From Candidatus Electrothrix aestuarii (GTDB taxonomy: Bacteria > Desulfobacterota > Desulfobulbia > Desulfobulbales > Desulfobulbaceae), in assembly GCA_032595685.2 (NCBI GenBank), contig CP159373.1, positions 2,191,001 through 2,255,000 of the forward strand: a stretch of 64,000 nucleotides of DNA. The letters are read 5' to 3'. A program made the position numbers and the translations under genes. Shown piece by piece: positions 18,510-26,492 of this stretch. The notes beneath the pieces are model-generated. The model saw only the letters and a list, made by a program, of their open reading frames with translations, was not told where the DNA came from and did no database searches. Each line of letters opens with the position of its first letter. Position 1 is the stretch's first letter.

Positions 18510-19532
18510 ATGCCTTATCCATTTTTTTGTAGATATTTTGTTACGGTCTCTGTTATTTGCTGTTTTCTTTTTTCCGGCTGCGCAAAAGAAAAAGAAAAGA
18601 TTCATGCTCCGACTGCTGTTGATTTTAAGGAGGAATCTATAAAAGAACGTATTATTCCTGCAAGTTATATGGTTGGTCCGTCTGATGAGCTGGAAGTGCT
18701 GTACTACATGGACCCGGAATATTCCATGGGCGATTATATTATTGATGCAGAAGACAAGCTGCGTGTTGATTTTTATTATTATCCAGAACTAAGTAAAAGT
18801 GTACAAGTCAGACCGGATGGATTTATTACCCTTCCCAGGGTGGGAGATATAAAGGCGGCAGGTGAGGTTCCCAGTGTCCTTGCGAAAAAGATATCGGAGA
18901 CTTTTTCGGAGTATCTCTCCCAGCCTGTTGTGACTGTCGAATTGACAGAATTTAATGCAAAAATTAACAAGCTGAAAGCTGCTGTCAGCTCAGTAAATAG
19001 AGGACAGGCAAAATATGCAGTTGTTCGACCGGATGGTAAAATTTCTCTTCCTTATCTTAAAGAGCCTATTTTTGCGGCTGGCAGTACTACCATAGAGCTC
19101 GGTAAAAAAATTGAAAATGCTTACAGAAGTTATATTAAAAATATCAGCATAACTATTTCCCTATTGAAGGCAAATTCGTATCGTGCTTGTGTTATCGGAG
19201 AGGTCGTGAAATCAGATTGTTATTCCTTGTCTGGGAATACATCTTTTTTGGATATCCTTGCTCGTGCCGGTGGGGTAACTACTAAAGCGAATACGCAGCA
19301 AATTGTTATTATTAGTCGGGGAGATAAAGGTCGCCCTGTTTCGTCTGTGATAGATCTGCAGAACATAATCAAAAAGCAAGAGTACTATCCGATGGTCCAA
19401 CAATACGATGTTATCTATGTTCCCCGTACTTGGCTTTCAGAAACAGCATTAACAGCACATGAAATTTGGAAAATAATACCACTGAGCGTATCTGCCAGTT
19501 ATAATCTTGCCAATATATTTAATAAAGAATAA
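18510..19532 (+). CDS. Wza-like polysaccharide export lipoprotein
   Basis: 340 residues from the ATG at 18510; a GTG at 18495 is an alternative, and neither has a strong ribosome site. A lipoprotein signal ends at the lipobox FLFSGC. Two polysaccharide-export modules follow, each with the RPDG(F/K)I(T/S)LP motif (near 100 and 170), then an SLBB-like region (YRACVIGEV...LDILARAGGV). The C-terminus (HEIWKIIPLSVSASYNLANIF) could form the amphipathic outer-membrane helix of Wza. The duplicated export module makes it longer before the SLBB part than a minimal protein. It heads the rightward operon. Confidence 0.88.
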   Translation: MPYPFFCRYFVTVSVICCFLFSGCAKEKEKIHAPTAVDFKEESIKERIIPASYMVGPSDELEVLYYMDPEYSMGDYIIDAEDKLRVDFYYYPELSKSVQVRPDGFITLPRVGDIKAAGEVPSVLAKKISETFSEYLSQPVVTVELTEFNAKINKLKAAVSSVNRGQAKYAVVRPDGKISLPYLKEPIFAAGSTTIELGKKIENAYRSYIKNISITISLLKANSYRACVIGEVVKSDCYSLSGNTSFLDILARAGGVTTKANTQQIVIISRGDKGRPVSSVIDLQNIIKKQEYYPMVQQYDVIYVPRTWLSETALTAHEIWKIIPLSVSASYNLANIFNKE

Positions 19533-19712
19533 CAAGAAAATATCAAGGTCCTGCAACGAGGTCATGGTGTTCGCTCCAGTCGCCCGTTTTATGGAGGGGT
19601 GGCCGCATCACTTGAGCTACCCCATTATCTCATGCAGGGTGCCAAAATAGAACGAGTTCAAATCGCTGAGTGATTTCGACTTACTGTAAATAAATAACAT
19701 AGGAAGGCTGTG

Positions 19713-20615
19713 ATGAAAATTGCATATCTCATTCTTGCGCATAACAATCCAAAACAACTGCATCGATTGGTTAAATCTCTAGCATCTTCTTCCAGTGGTA
19801 TTTTTGTTCATATTGACCGAAAATCTGATATAAAAAATTTTTCAGAGGTGATGAATGAAAGTGTTTCTTTCTCTAGAGAGAGAGTAGCTGTTTATTGGCG
19901 TGATTTTTCAATAGTGGAGGCGACACTTATCTTGCTAAGAGAAGCAGTTGCTCATATTGATCAGTTTGACTACTATGTTGTTTTAAGTGGTAATGATTAT
20001 CCTTTGCGGTCTCAGGCGTATATTATTAATTTTTTCAATAAAAATAAGGGAAGAGAATTCATGAATATAATTCAGATGCCCTGCAAGAGAGCCGGAAAAC
20101 CTCTTTTTCGGCTGACCACATATAAACCACGTCCTGGAGACTCAAAACTTTCCAAGACAATTTGCAAAATACCGAGCAGGTTACTTAGTGCGCTTTCCTA
20201 TCGTCGTGATTATCAATTGTATTTCCAAGGATTACAACCTTATGCCGGGAGTGCTTGGTGGGCTTTATCCCGTGAAGCGTGTCAGCATATTCTTCATTTT
20301 ATAGAAGAAGAAAAACAGTTAATTGATTTCTACAAAAATACCATAAATCCTGATGAATCGCTGTTTCAAACAATTTTAGGGAACTCGCCGTATCAATCTC
20401 GTATAGTGAGAAATGTTACTTATACGGATTGGAGTGGTGGACGAGCACATCCCATTAATTTAACAGAAAGACACCTTGAATTTTTTCAAAAAAAGCCAAT
20501 TATTTTAGAGGATATATATGGAAAAGGGGAACTTCTTTTTGCCAGAAAATTTTCTAATGACGCCGAAAAATTAATCAGAAAGCTGGATCAGATTATTAGA
20601 GAATCTGAGGATTAG
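19713..20615 (+). CDS. Core-2/I-branching-type glycosyltransferase (GT14)
   Basis: 300 residues from the ATG at 19713 (AGGAAGG at 19701-19707; a GTG one codon earlier is less likely). It begins KIAYLILAHNNPKQLHRLV and contains IFVHIDRKS, YYVVLSGNDYPLRS, and the late GSAWWALSREACQHI and NPDESLFQTIL motifs, all characteristic of bacterial members of the beta-1,6-N-acetylglucosaminyl or xylosyltransferase family. It likely adds a branch sugar in the cytoplasm. Second gene of the rightward operon, 180 bases after the Wza gene. Donor sugar not determinable. Confidence 0.87.
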   Translation: MKIAYLILAHNNPKQLHRLVKSLASSSSGIFVHIDRKSDIKNFSEVMNESVSFSRERVAVYWRDFSIVEATLILLREAVAHIDQFDYYVVLSGNDYPLRSQAYIINFFNKNKGREFMNIIQMPCKRAGKPLFRLTTYKPRPGDSKLSKTICKIPSRLLSALSYRRDYQLYFQGLQPYAGSAWWALSREACQHILHFIEEEKQLIDFYKNTINPDESLFQTILGNSPYQSRIVRNVTYTDWSGGRAHPINLTERHLEFFQKKPIILEDIYGKGELLFARKFSNDAEKLIRKLDQIIRESED

Positions 20616-20776
20616 ATGGTCTCCCTGCTGAGTATTGTTGGATCTGGAAGTATTTTACCTTGCAGGTCGCATGAGTCTTATGTTGTTGTAATGGCAATAT
20701 ACTTTATTGAAAAATATTCAAGAGCGCAACCATATCAATTTGTCAATTTGTATCATGGCGAATATAAAGAAGAGTT

Positions 20777-22207
20777 ATGAATACATGGGAACCAGAAACA
20801 ATACGTATTTCTCTTCGCGAAATTTTTTATGTTATCTTTTTAAAAATTCATATAGCGGCTGGGATATTTTCTATAGTTGTTATATTAACAAGTTTTTATA
20901 TTTTTTCTTTAAAACCAGAATATTTCGCAGCCGGACAGATATTGGTCAAACCATTCGTTGATACTCGCCAGGAGGTTTTTGCAGGAAACGCTTTCCGGGT
21001 TGATTCCCCTTCTGAAACACGTATGAATACAGAAAAAGAAATCTTAACCTCCCATGAATTGACTGAAGATGTAATTAAAGTGTTAGACCTGAAACCACCC
21101 CCCCCGAAACCTCCTGGCCTTCTTGTTCGTATAGGCCTTTCATCACCCCCATTGCCCCCTCATCAAGCACTTATTCGGTATGTAAAAAAGGGGGTAAAAG
21201 TAAAGCTTGTTACTAATTCACAATTAATCACTGTAAGCAAGAAAGGAGATGATCCTGAAGCTATTACTAAGATATTGAATGCCTATATGCAGTGCTATAT
21301 TAAGCGCCATATTCAGGTGCATAAGTCGATCAGCGGGGTAGCTTTTTATGAAAAATGGATACAGAAGTATGAACAGGAATTGGAAGATGCAGAAGGCAGT
21401 TTAGAGAGTAAAATAGCAAAATGGGACATTATACATATTAGAGAACAGAAAGTCCAGAATCTTGCTCTGTTACGGGTTCTGCACCAGAATTTGAGCGAAG
21501 TGAAAGGGGAGTTAGCCAGCAACAATGTCGTTATAAAAAATATTACGAATGGAATAGGTCGTGATGGCTACCTTACTACCATTCCGAATGTACTACGAAA
21601 TAATATTTTGTTAGCAGCATTGACCCGAGGTAGTATCCCATTAATTATTGAAAAAGGAAAAGTTACGAGCCTGTACCGGAAAACTTCTACAGAGTGGATT
21701 GATGCAGACAAGCAGTTAAGAAATTTTATGAATGAAATAAAAAATATGCAGGAGGGATTGCGGGAAGGGATGATTGTTGATTTTCAGGCACTGGAAGCAA
21801 AGAAGAAAAGCATTGAACAAGATATCAGCAATACTCATGTTGAGTTACAGAAACTCGCTAGAATAGAAAATGAATATCAAAATTCAGTTATTAAAGTAGA
21901 GCAGGCCAGAGAAACCTACAAGCTCTACCTGAATCGTTTGGAACAGGAACGCATAGAAGAACAGAGGGACATTGCTGGTGTCTCGAATGTTTCCATTCTC
22001 AGTAAAGCAACTGTACCTTCCAGTCCAGATGGCCCGAGTAAAAAAATTTTGCTTTTTGTCTCCATTGTTATAGGTGGAATTGCAGGCATAGGTTCAGCAT
22101 TTGCCACTTATTATCTTGATCATACGGTTAAAAGAGCAAGTGACCTAGAAGGTCTTTTGCATCAGCCGGTTTTATCTGAATTGGGTAATATCAAGGTGCG
22201 GAGGTAA
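20777..22207 (+). CDS. Wzz/GumC-type polysaccharide chain-length and co-polymerase protein
   Basis: 476 residues with two membrane helices (about 19-45 and 425-450) flanking a large periplasmic coiled-coil domain, the standard PCP arrangement. A proline-rich LKPPPPKPPG and SSPPLPPHQ stretch near 110-140 interrupts the first periplasmic part. A Pro-Ser rich ATVPSSPDGPSKK precedes the second helix, as in GumC-like PCPs. It controls chain length and links Wzy, Wza and the kinase. The ATPase gene starts 3 bases after its stop with the ribosome site at its 3' end. Confidence 0.9.
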   Translation: MNTWEPETIRISLREIFYVIFLKIHIAAGIFSIVVILTSFYIFSLKPEYFAAGQILVKPFVDTRQEVFAGNAFRVDSPSETRMNTEKEILTSHELTEDVIKVLDLKPPPPKPPGLLVRIGLSSPPLPPHQALIRYVKKGVKVKLVTNSQLITVSKKGDDPEAITKILNAYMQCYIKRHIQVHKSISGVAFYEKWIQKYEQELEDAEGSLESKIAKWDIIHIREQKVQNLALLRVLHQNLSEVKGELASNNVVIKNITNGIGRDGYLTTIPNVLRNNILLAALTRGSIPLIIEKGKVTSLYRKTSTEWIDADKQLRNFMNEIKNMQEGLREGMIVDFQALEAKKKSIEQDISNTHVELQKLARIENEYQNSVIKVEQARETYKLYLNRLEQERIEEQRDIAGVSNVSILSKATVPSSPDGPSKKILLFVSIVIGGIAGIGSAFATYYLDHTVKRASDLEGLLHQPVLSELGNIKVRR

Positions 22208-22210
22208 CCT

Positions 22211-22894
22211 TTGAAAAAAAAAAGGAATACGCCTCGTCTTTGGGTGAAAGAAGCTGGAAAATATCAAAAAGCTGTCGAAAGCTTCAGAACACTGGAAAAT
22301 ACAATTTTCCGGTACAAAGAAAAAGAGAATGTACAGACAATCCTGATAACAGGTGTTGAAAGGAGAGTAGGAACCTCGACAGCTGCCTTTAACCTTGCGT
22401 TGATTTGTGCAAAAGACATGCCCCAACAAAAAATTCTCCTGATTGACACCGATATATCTTCACCAAGCCTACATAAATCTTTTGACTTTCCTCCTTCGCC
22501 GGGAGCTATAGATTTTTTTTATGGAGAAGCAATGCTATCCGAGGTTGTACAAGAATCTTTTCTGCCGAACCTGAAATTGATAGGCTTAGGGGGGAATAGT
22601 AAAGAGTCCATTTCGCCTTTTACTCGTCAATCCTTTCAGGATTTTCTGCAATTTGTGAAAAAACACTACGATTTTATTTTTATTGATTCAGCACCGTGGC
22701 TTAATTCATCGCATACACAACGCGTTTCTTTACAGACGGACGGTGTCATCGTAGTAGCTGAAGCTTATAGGACACATATAGAAACTGTTACCGAATTGTA
22801 TCATAAGTTGCAGCTTAATAATATTTTTCTTCTCGGCAGTTTTTTGAATCGCAGGCGACATCCTGTTCCTCAATGGTTATATAATCGTATATGA
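22211..22894 (+). CDS. BY-kinase/CpsD-like ATPase lacking the Walker A lysine
   Basis: 227 residues starting at TTG (22211) with GGAGG 6 bases upstream; no earlier start fits. It matches cytoplasmic tyrosine-kinase domains paired with Wzz: SFRTLENTI, the nucleotide loop GVERRVGTSTAAFNLAL (48-64), Walker A' ILLIDTD (75-81), and Walker B FIFIDSAP. In the loop the usual Gly-Lys-Ser/Thr reads Gly-Thr-Ser, so the catalytic lysine is missing. The C-terminus has one Tyr instead of a tyrosine cluster. It is therefore probably a non-phosphorylating regulator of the PCP, or has very different nucleotide use. Confidence 0.85.
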   Translation: MKKKRNTPRLWVKEAGKYQKAVESFRTLENTIFRYKEKENVQTILITGVERRVGTSTAAFNLALICAKDMPQQKILLIDTDISSPSLHKSFDFPPSPGAIDFFYGEAMLSEVVQESFLPNLKLIGLGGNSKESISPFTRQSFQDFLQFVKKHYDFIFIDSAPWLNSSHTQRVSLQTDGVIVVAEAYRTHIETVTELYHKLQLNNIFLLGSFLNRRRHPVPQWLYNRI

Positions 22895-23015
22895 GATAAT
22901 GGGATTGAAACGAAGTGTTCTTTGTTGCTACCTCTCAAAGAAATAAATATGTTGCGGGCGTACTATTATCTTGCTGAATTAATGTTGCTACCACGCACCC
23001 CTCTTCCTTGTTATC

Positions 23016-23462
23016 ATGATGCATTTTTTGAGAAGCCGAAATTCTTTTTTTGAATTTTGCCTTATTCTTTTTGTCGGAATTGCCGCTGCCTCTGCGGTAA
23101 TCCGCGTCTCAGGTATGGAACCGAAATGGTTTAAAGTGCTTATTATCGGGGCACTCGGTTCAGCGTTTTTGAGTATCCTCCTTCCCCGTCATGAAAAAAT
23201 ATTTCTTCTCACTTTAGCTTTTTTGCTTCCGCTTACAATTTGTACTGATCTTTATAAAGAAAGCGTTCCTTATGAACGTTCAATCAACGCATTGAAAATT
23301 TCCGCTTTTGATTTGTTGTTTTTTCCTCTTCTGCTGGAATGGTTGTATAGAATTGTTACTGATTATAGAGTTCGTGTATCTTTATTCCCGCATATCACAA
23401 TACCTTTTTTCTTATTGTTATGTTATGCATTGCCGGATTGTACCCGGTTGAGCATACTCTGA
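23016..23462 (+). CDS. O-antigen ligase/Wzy-like protein, N-terminal fragment (frameshifted)
   Basis: 148 residues with four hydrophobic segments, ending at a stop within what should be a membrane helix. The continuation is in the frame of the next ORF (23420-24553), which starts upstream of this stop. The two frames together give a polytopic protein of about 510 residues. A T6 run at 23405-23410 lies in the open overlap; loss of one base there would account for the shift. Either a real inactivation or phase-variable site, or a sequencing error. Confidence 0.65.
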   Translation: MMHFLRSRNSFFEFCLILFVGIAAASAVIRVSGMEPKWFKVLIIGALGSAFLSILLPRHEKIFLLTLAFLLPLTICTDLYKESVPYERSINALKISAFDLLFFPLLLEWLYRIVTDYRVRVSLFPHITIPFFLLLCYALPDCTRLSIL

Positions 23463-24553
23463 TCATAAAAATCACTTCCATTTGGAAATTATTAAGATGT
23501 TGGTTAATTACAATATATGTGGCAAATAATCTTGATACACCGGGAAAAATTTATATCGTCATCGGAATGGTTTTACTTTCTGGTATGTTTCAAGGTGCAA
23601 TCGGCACAGGACAATATGTCAAAGGAGCCCCGTTGGGCCTAACATTTCTTGGTGAAAAAACATCATTCTGGGGGGCTCAGGAGGGCGTAAACAGAATAGG
23701 CGGCACAATCGGTCATCCCAATAAATTTGCTCTTTTTCTTGGGGTATTGCTGCAGGTGAATATATCTTCTTTTTTTGCCCGATTTCCTAAAAATTCCAAA
23801 TGGTATCTCCGCCTGACCTATCTTCTGCCATTTGCCCCTATGTTATTTGCATTACTAGTCAGTTTTTCAAGAAGTGGTTGGGCCTCCTTTTTGATAGGAG
23901 GTGTAATTAACTGCTCTTGGTGTATGGGGAAACGCACAGGAAAAAAAATACTTTCCTTTCTGTTGGTTTCAGGTTTTTTTGTATGTTTTGCGATTTTGAT
24001 ATTCCTTACTGTAGAATCAGTAAGAAATAGATTGCTTATGGATGACAAAGGAGCTGCTGAAGTCCGGCATCCCCTGGCCCAGGTAGCTTGGAATATCATC
24101 GAAGATAAACCATGGTTGGGGATAGGGTTAAATAACTATTGCTCAGGTTATCCAGAATATGACGACACAGAGTTTGCTGTTAGTATTGTTTTTCCGTTAA
24201 TGGTTCATAATGAATTTTTATTGATCGCCGCTGAAACAGGTATTCCGGCCTTTCTTTGCTTTATTTATATCCTTTGCTGGTTGTTTTTTACCTTATGGCG
24301 TATTTCTCGTATTGAATATAGTCCGGTCATACCGTATCTTGCCATTGGTTTTTTTAGCGGATTTACCGGTTGGTGTATTCATAACCAAAAAGAATTTGCA
24401 TATGTTCTTTTTTCAACTCGTACTTGGTTCTATATAGGCATTATATTGTCCATGAAATTTTTTCTCGAAAAAGAGATAAAAGAGCGATTCGTGGTTGCTC
24501 GGCAGCATCTGCCTGTTGAATCGTGCCTCATTTCCTTTCAAGTAACGAGGTGA
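23420..24553 (+). CDS. O-antigen ligase/Wzy-like protein, C-terminal part (frameshifted)
   Basis: 377 residues, polytopic. It carries the Wzy_C/ligase-type periplasmic loop: GGTIGHPNKFALFL, SFSRSGWASFL, and the large loop around PWLGIGLNNYCSGYPEY and MVHNEFLLIAAETGI, where HNEFL matches the conserved His-Asn/His motif of ligases and polymerases. It would polymerise or ligate the undecaprenyl-linked repeat units on the periplasmic side. No ribosome site precedes the ATG at 23420, supporting a frameshift rather than a separate gene. It overlaps the convergent Wzx gene by 26 bases. Confidence 0.75.
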   Translation: MLCIAGLYPVEHTLIIKITSIWKLLRCWLITIYVANNLDTPGKIYIVIGMVLLSGMFQGAIGTGQYVKGAPLGLTFLGEKTSFWGAQEGVNRIGGTIGHPNKFALFLGVLLQVNISSFFARFPKNSKWYLRLTYLLPFAPMLFALLVSFSRSGWASFLIGGVINCSWCMGKRTGKKILSFLLVSGFFVCFAILIFLTVESVRNRLLMDDKGAAEVRHPLAQVAWNIIEDKPWLGIGLNNYCSGYPEYDDTEFAVSIVFPLMVHNEFLLIAAETGIPAFLCFIYILCWLFFTLWRISRIEYSPVIPYLAIGFFSGFTGWCIHNQKEFAYVLFSTRTWFYIGIILSMKFFLEKEIKERFVVARQHLPVESCLISFQVTR

Positions 24554-25961
24554 GTTCTTTCCTGGTGATCAAGCCGGTTATCAGCATAAAAGGAAAGAAA
24601 GACACTCCAGCTCCTATAAGTTGAAACCACACACCGGCAGCTTGTGTTACGTACAAAAATATGACTAAAAGAAGAGGAAATATTAAAATCCTAATAATTT
24701 GATCCAGCTTAAAAAGCAGTTTTATGTGCTCTTTTACTGCAACTGTATATATGCCAGCCATGATCATTTCAGTAGCAAGTGTGGCCCAAGCTGCCCCTAA
24801 AAGAGAATATTTAGGGATCAGAAGTAAATTGAGCACGATATTAAATATCACGCCTCCTCCTGCGATAATTGCGCTGAGAGACTGACGGTCTGAGGCACGG
24901 ACAACAGTATTACAGATACTCCCTGGCATAATACATGCTACACCAAAAATTAACACCGGCAGGACATCCGCTGCTGCTGCGTATTCTTCTCCGTAGATAA
25001 TTGATATCAGATCGTCAGCCAGAAACGCCGCTGTTATTGAAATAAATAATCCTGTTGCTAAAATTTTTTTAAATGATTCTGATATCAATTTTTGTAATTT
25101 TTGGTTCTCCTTTTTGTAATATAGACGAGAAATTGCCGGGAAGAGTGCTGTTGTGACTGACATACTGATAAAAAGCGGAGCATCTATCAGTCTATAGGCT
25201 GCGTTATATTGCCCGACAACTTTGTAACCGTCAAATACTTGTAACATGACACTGTCTACATGATAATAAATTGTAACAAAGATATTCATCAGAGAGAACG
25301 GAATGCTTTTTTTCAATAAGTCCCAAAGGGAGAATCGATTGAAATTATTAAATTCCGGCATCCCGTATTTTTTTATACACCAGAACACATTGAAACTTAA
25401 ACGGAGAAAGGCACCGATAACAAAAGCAAGGCAAAATAGAAGGATATCCTTCGAGTAATATAAGAAAGTAAAACCGACCAGGCACATGGTCAAATTACTT
25501 ACAGAAATAATTACGGCGGAATATTCCATCTTTTGATGGGCACCGAATACAGAGCCAAAAGGCAAGGCAAGGTTATCGAACACTGCCACTGCTGCCAGAA
25601 GAAATAGGACCTTCATGCTGAGAGCATCGCCGTTCATTATATAACCGGTGCCTATGATGAGAAGATAACCGGATATAATAAGAAAGATTTTTATGGTTAA
25701 ACTTGCTCCTAAATATTGAGGAGCCTTTTGGAGGTCTCGACTTACCTGTTGAACGCTGTACCGTGAAACGCCCATATCCATTGATATTTCCAGTATCCTG
25801 ACGAGGACATAGGCAAAAGAGAATATTCCGAAATACTTTGGACCTAGAGAGCGGGCTGCATATATGAAAAAGAAGAATTGAAGTATCCTGCTAAAAAGTC
25901 GTGCCGCTGTCAGCACAACAGTATTTTTAAATATAACTTTGTATGGATTAGGGCTTGCCAT
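24528..25961 (-). CDS. Wzx-type oligosaccharide flippase (MOP superfamily)
   Basis: 477 residues with about 12-14 hydrophobic helices. It opens with a basic cytoplasmic end and ARLFSRILQFFFFIYAARSLGPKYFGIFSFAYV, typical of RfbX/Wzx, and includes conserved polar helices (YYHVDSVMLQ, YNAAYRLID). It flips the lipid-linked repeat unit to the periplasmic face. It converges with the Wzy-like gene (26-base overlap). It is last in a leftward series after the sugar transferases and the Calx-beta lipoprotein, but a 530-base gap separates it from that lipoprotein. Confidence 0.92.
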   Translation of the reverse strand: MASPNPYKVIFKNTVVLTAARLFSRILQFFFFIYAARSLGPKYFGIFSFAYVLVRILEISMDMGVSRYSVQQVSRDLQKAPQYLGASLTIKIFLIISGYLLIIGTGYIMNGDALSMKVLFLLAAVAVFDNLALPFGSVFGAHQKMEYSAVIISVSNLTMCLVGFTFLYYSKDILLFCLAFVIGAFLRLSFNVFWCIKKYGMPEFNNFNRFSLWDLLKKSIPFSLMNIFVTIYYHVDSVMLQVFDGYKVVGQYNAAYRLIDAPLFISMSVTTALFPAISRLYYKKENQKLQKLISESFKKILATGLFISITAAFLADDLISIIYGEEYAAAADVLPVLIFGVACIMPGSICNTVVRASDRQSLSAIIAGGGVIFNIVLNLLLIPKYSLLGAAWATLATEMIMAGIYTVAVKEHIKLLFKLDQIIRILIFPLLLVIFLYVTQAAGVWFQLIGAGVSFFPFMLITGLITRKELTSLLERK

Positions 25962-26492
25962 AATTTCTGATTAATTTTCAATATCAAAAAGATATACACT
26001 GGTTCCCGTATATTTTTTTGTGTCAATGAGTTCGGGCTTGGTTCTAAGTTCGGCCACCTTGGTGAAGTCACCTACTTCGTATGGATAAATCTCTATTTTT
26101 TACAACCTTTTTACTGTGCCAGATGTCAGTCGTAAATCAATTGGCCGAAGTTAAAACCAAGCCCATGAGTTCTGCTCCATCCGTGAACAGAAGGCTGATC
26201 ATCCAAAATACATTCAGCATTTTTTGAAAAAAATCTACCTTAAATGCCTGTCCTAAAAGATGAGTCCATTATACTCGGAACCCGGCAAAAGCCCCGCGAT
26301 GAGCAGGCAAGGCTTACGTGATTATTTGACTGTCGAAGCTGTTTTGCCTTAAGTTGGTAGCCATATTGCAATCAAAATTGCTGACGCCCAGTCACGGTTT
26401 TCATTGCGAAGCTCCGGGGATGGTGGTACCCCGCTAATTCCGACGTTTTTTTTTAAACTCAACGACTTTTAGCGGGTGATTCTTTAGCTCTT
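25962..26492. other. Intergenic stretch with decayed sequence
   Basis: About 530 bases between two leftward genes. No ORF with protein character was found. It contains a 131-bp element bounded by inverted repeats (26034-26164). The rest looks like decayed intergenic or mobile-element sequence but no transposase remnant could be read. Confidence 0.5.
26034..26164. repeat. MITE-like element bounded by 22-bp imperfect inverted repeats
   Basis: The left arm (26034-26055) begins GGGCTTGGTT and ends AGTTCGGCC. The right arm (26143-26164) is its complement with 20 of 22 matches. The 87-base interior has no ORF. The size and layout suit a miniature non-autonomous element, but no target duplication was identified. 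Confidence 0.45.

Noticed and set aside
20707-20961. 84-residue frame before and across the Wzz start
   Set aside because: It overlaps the Wzz N-terminus in another frame and lacks a ribosome site.
26250-26290. Sequence resembling an insertion-sequence end
   Set aside because: No matching opposite end, target duplication or transposase remnant was found.
26220-26330. Possible riboswitch or tRNA-like sequence in the gap before the Calx-beta lipoprotein gene
   Set aside because: Some GC-rich pairing is visible, but neither the c-di-GMP riboswitch core nor a tRNA T-arm and acceptor could be matched.
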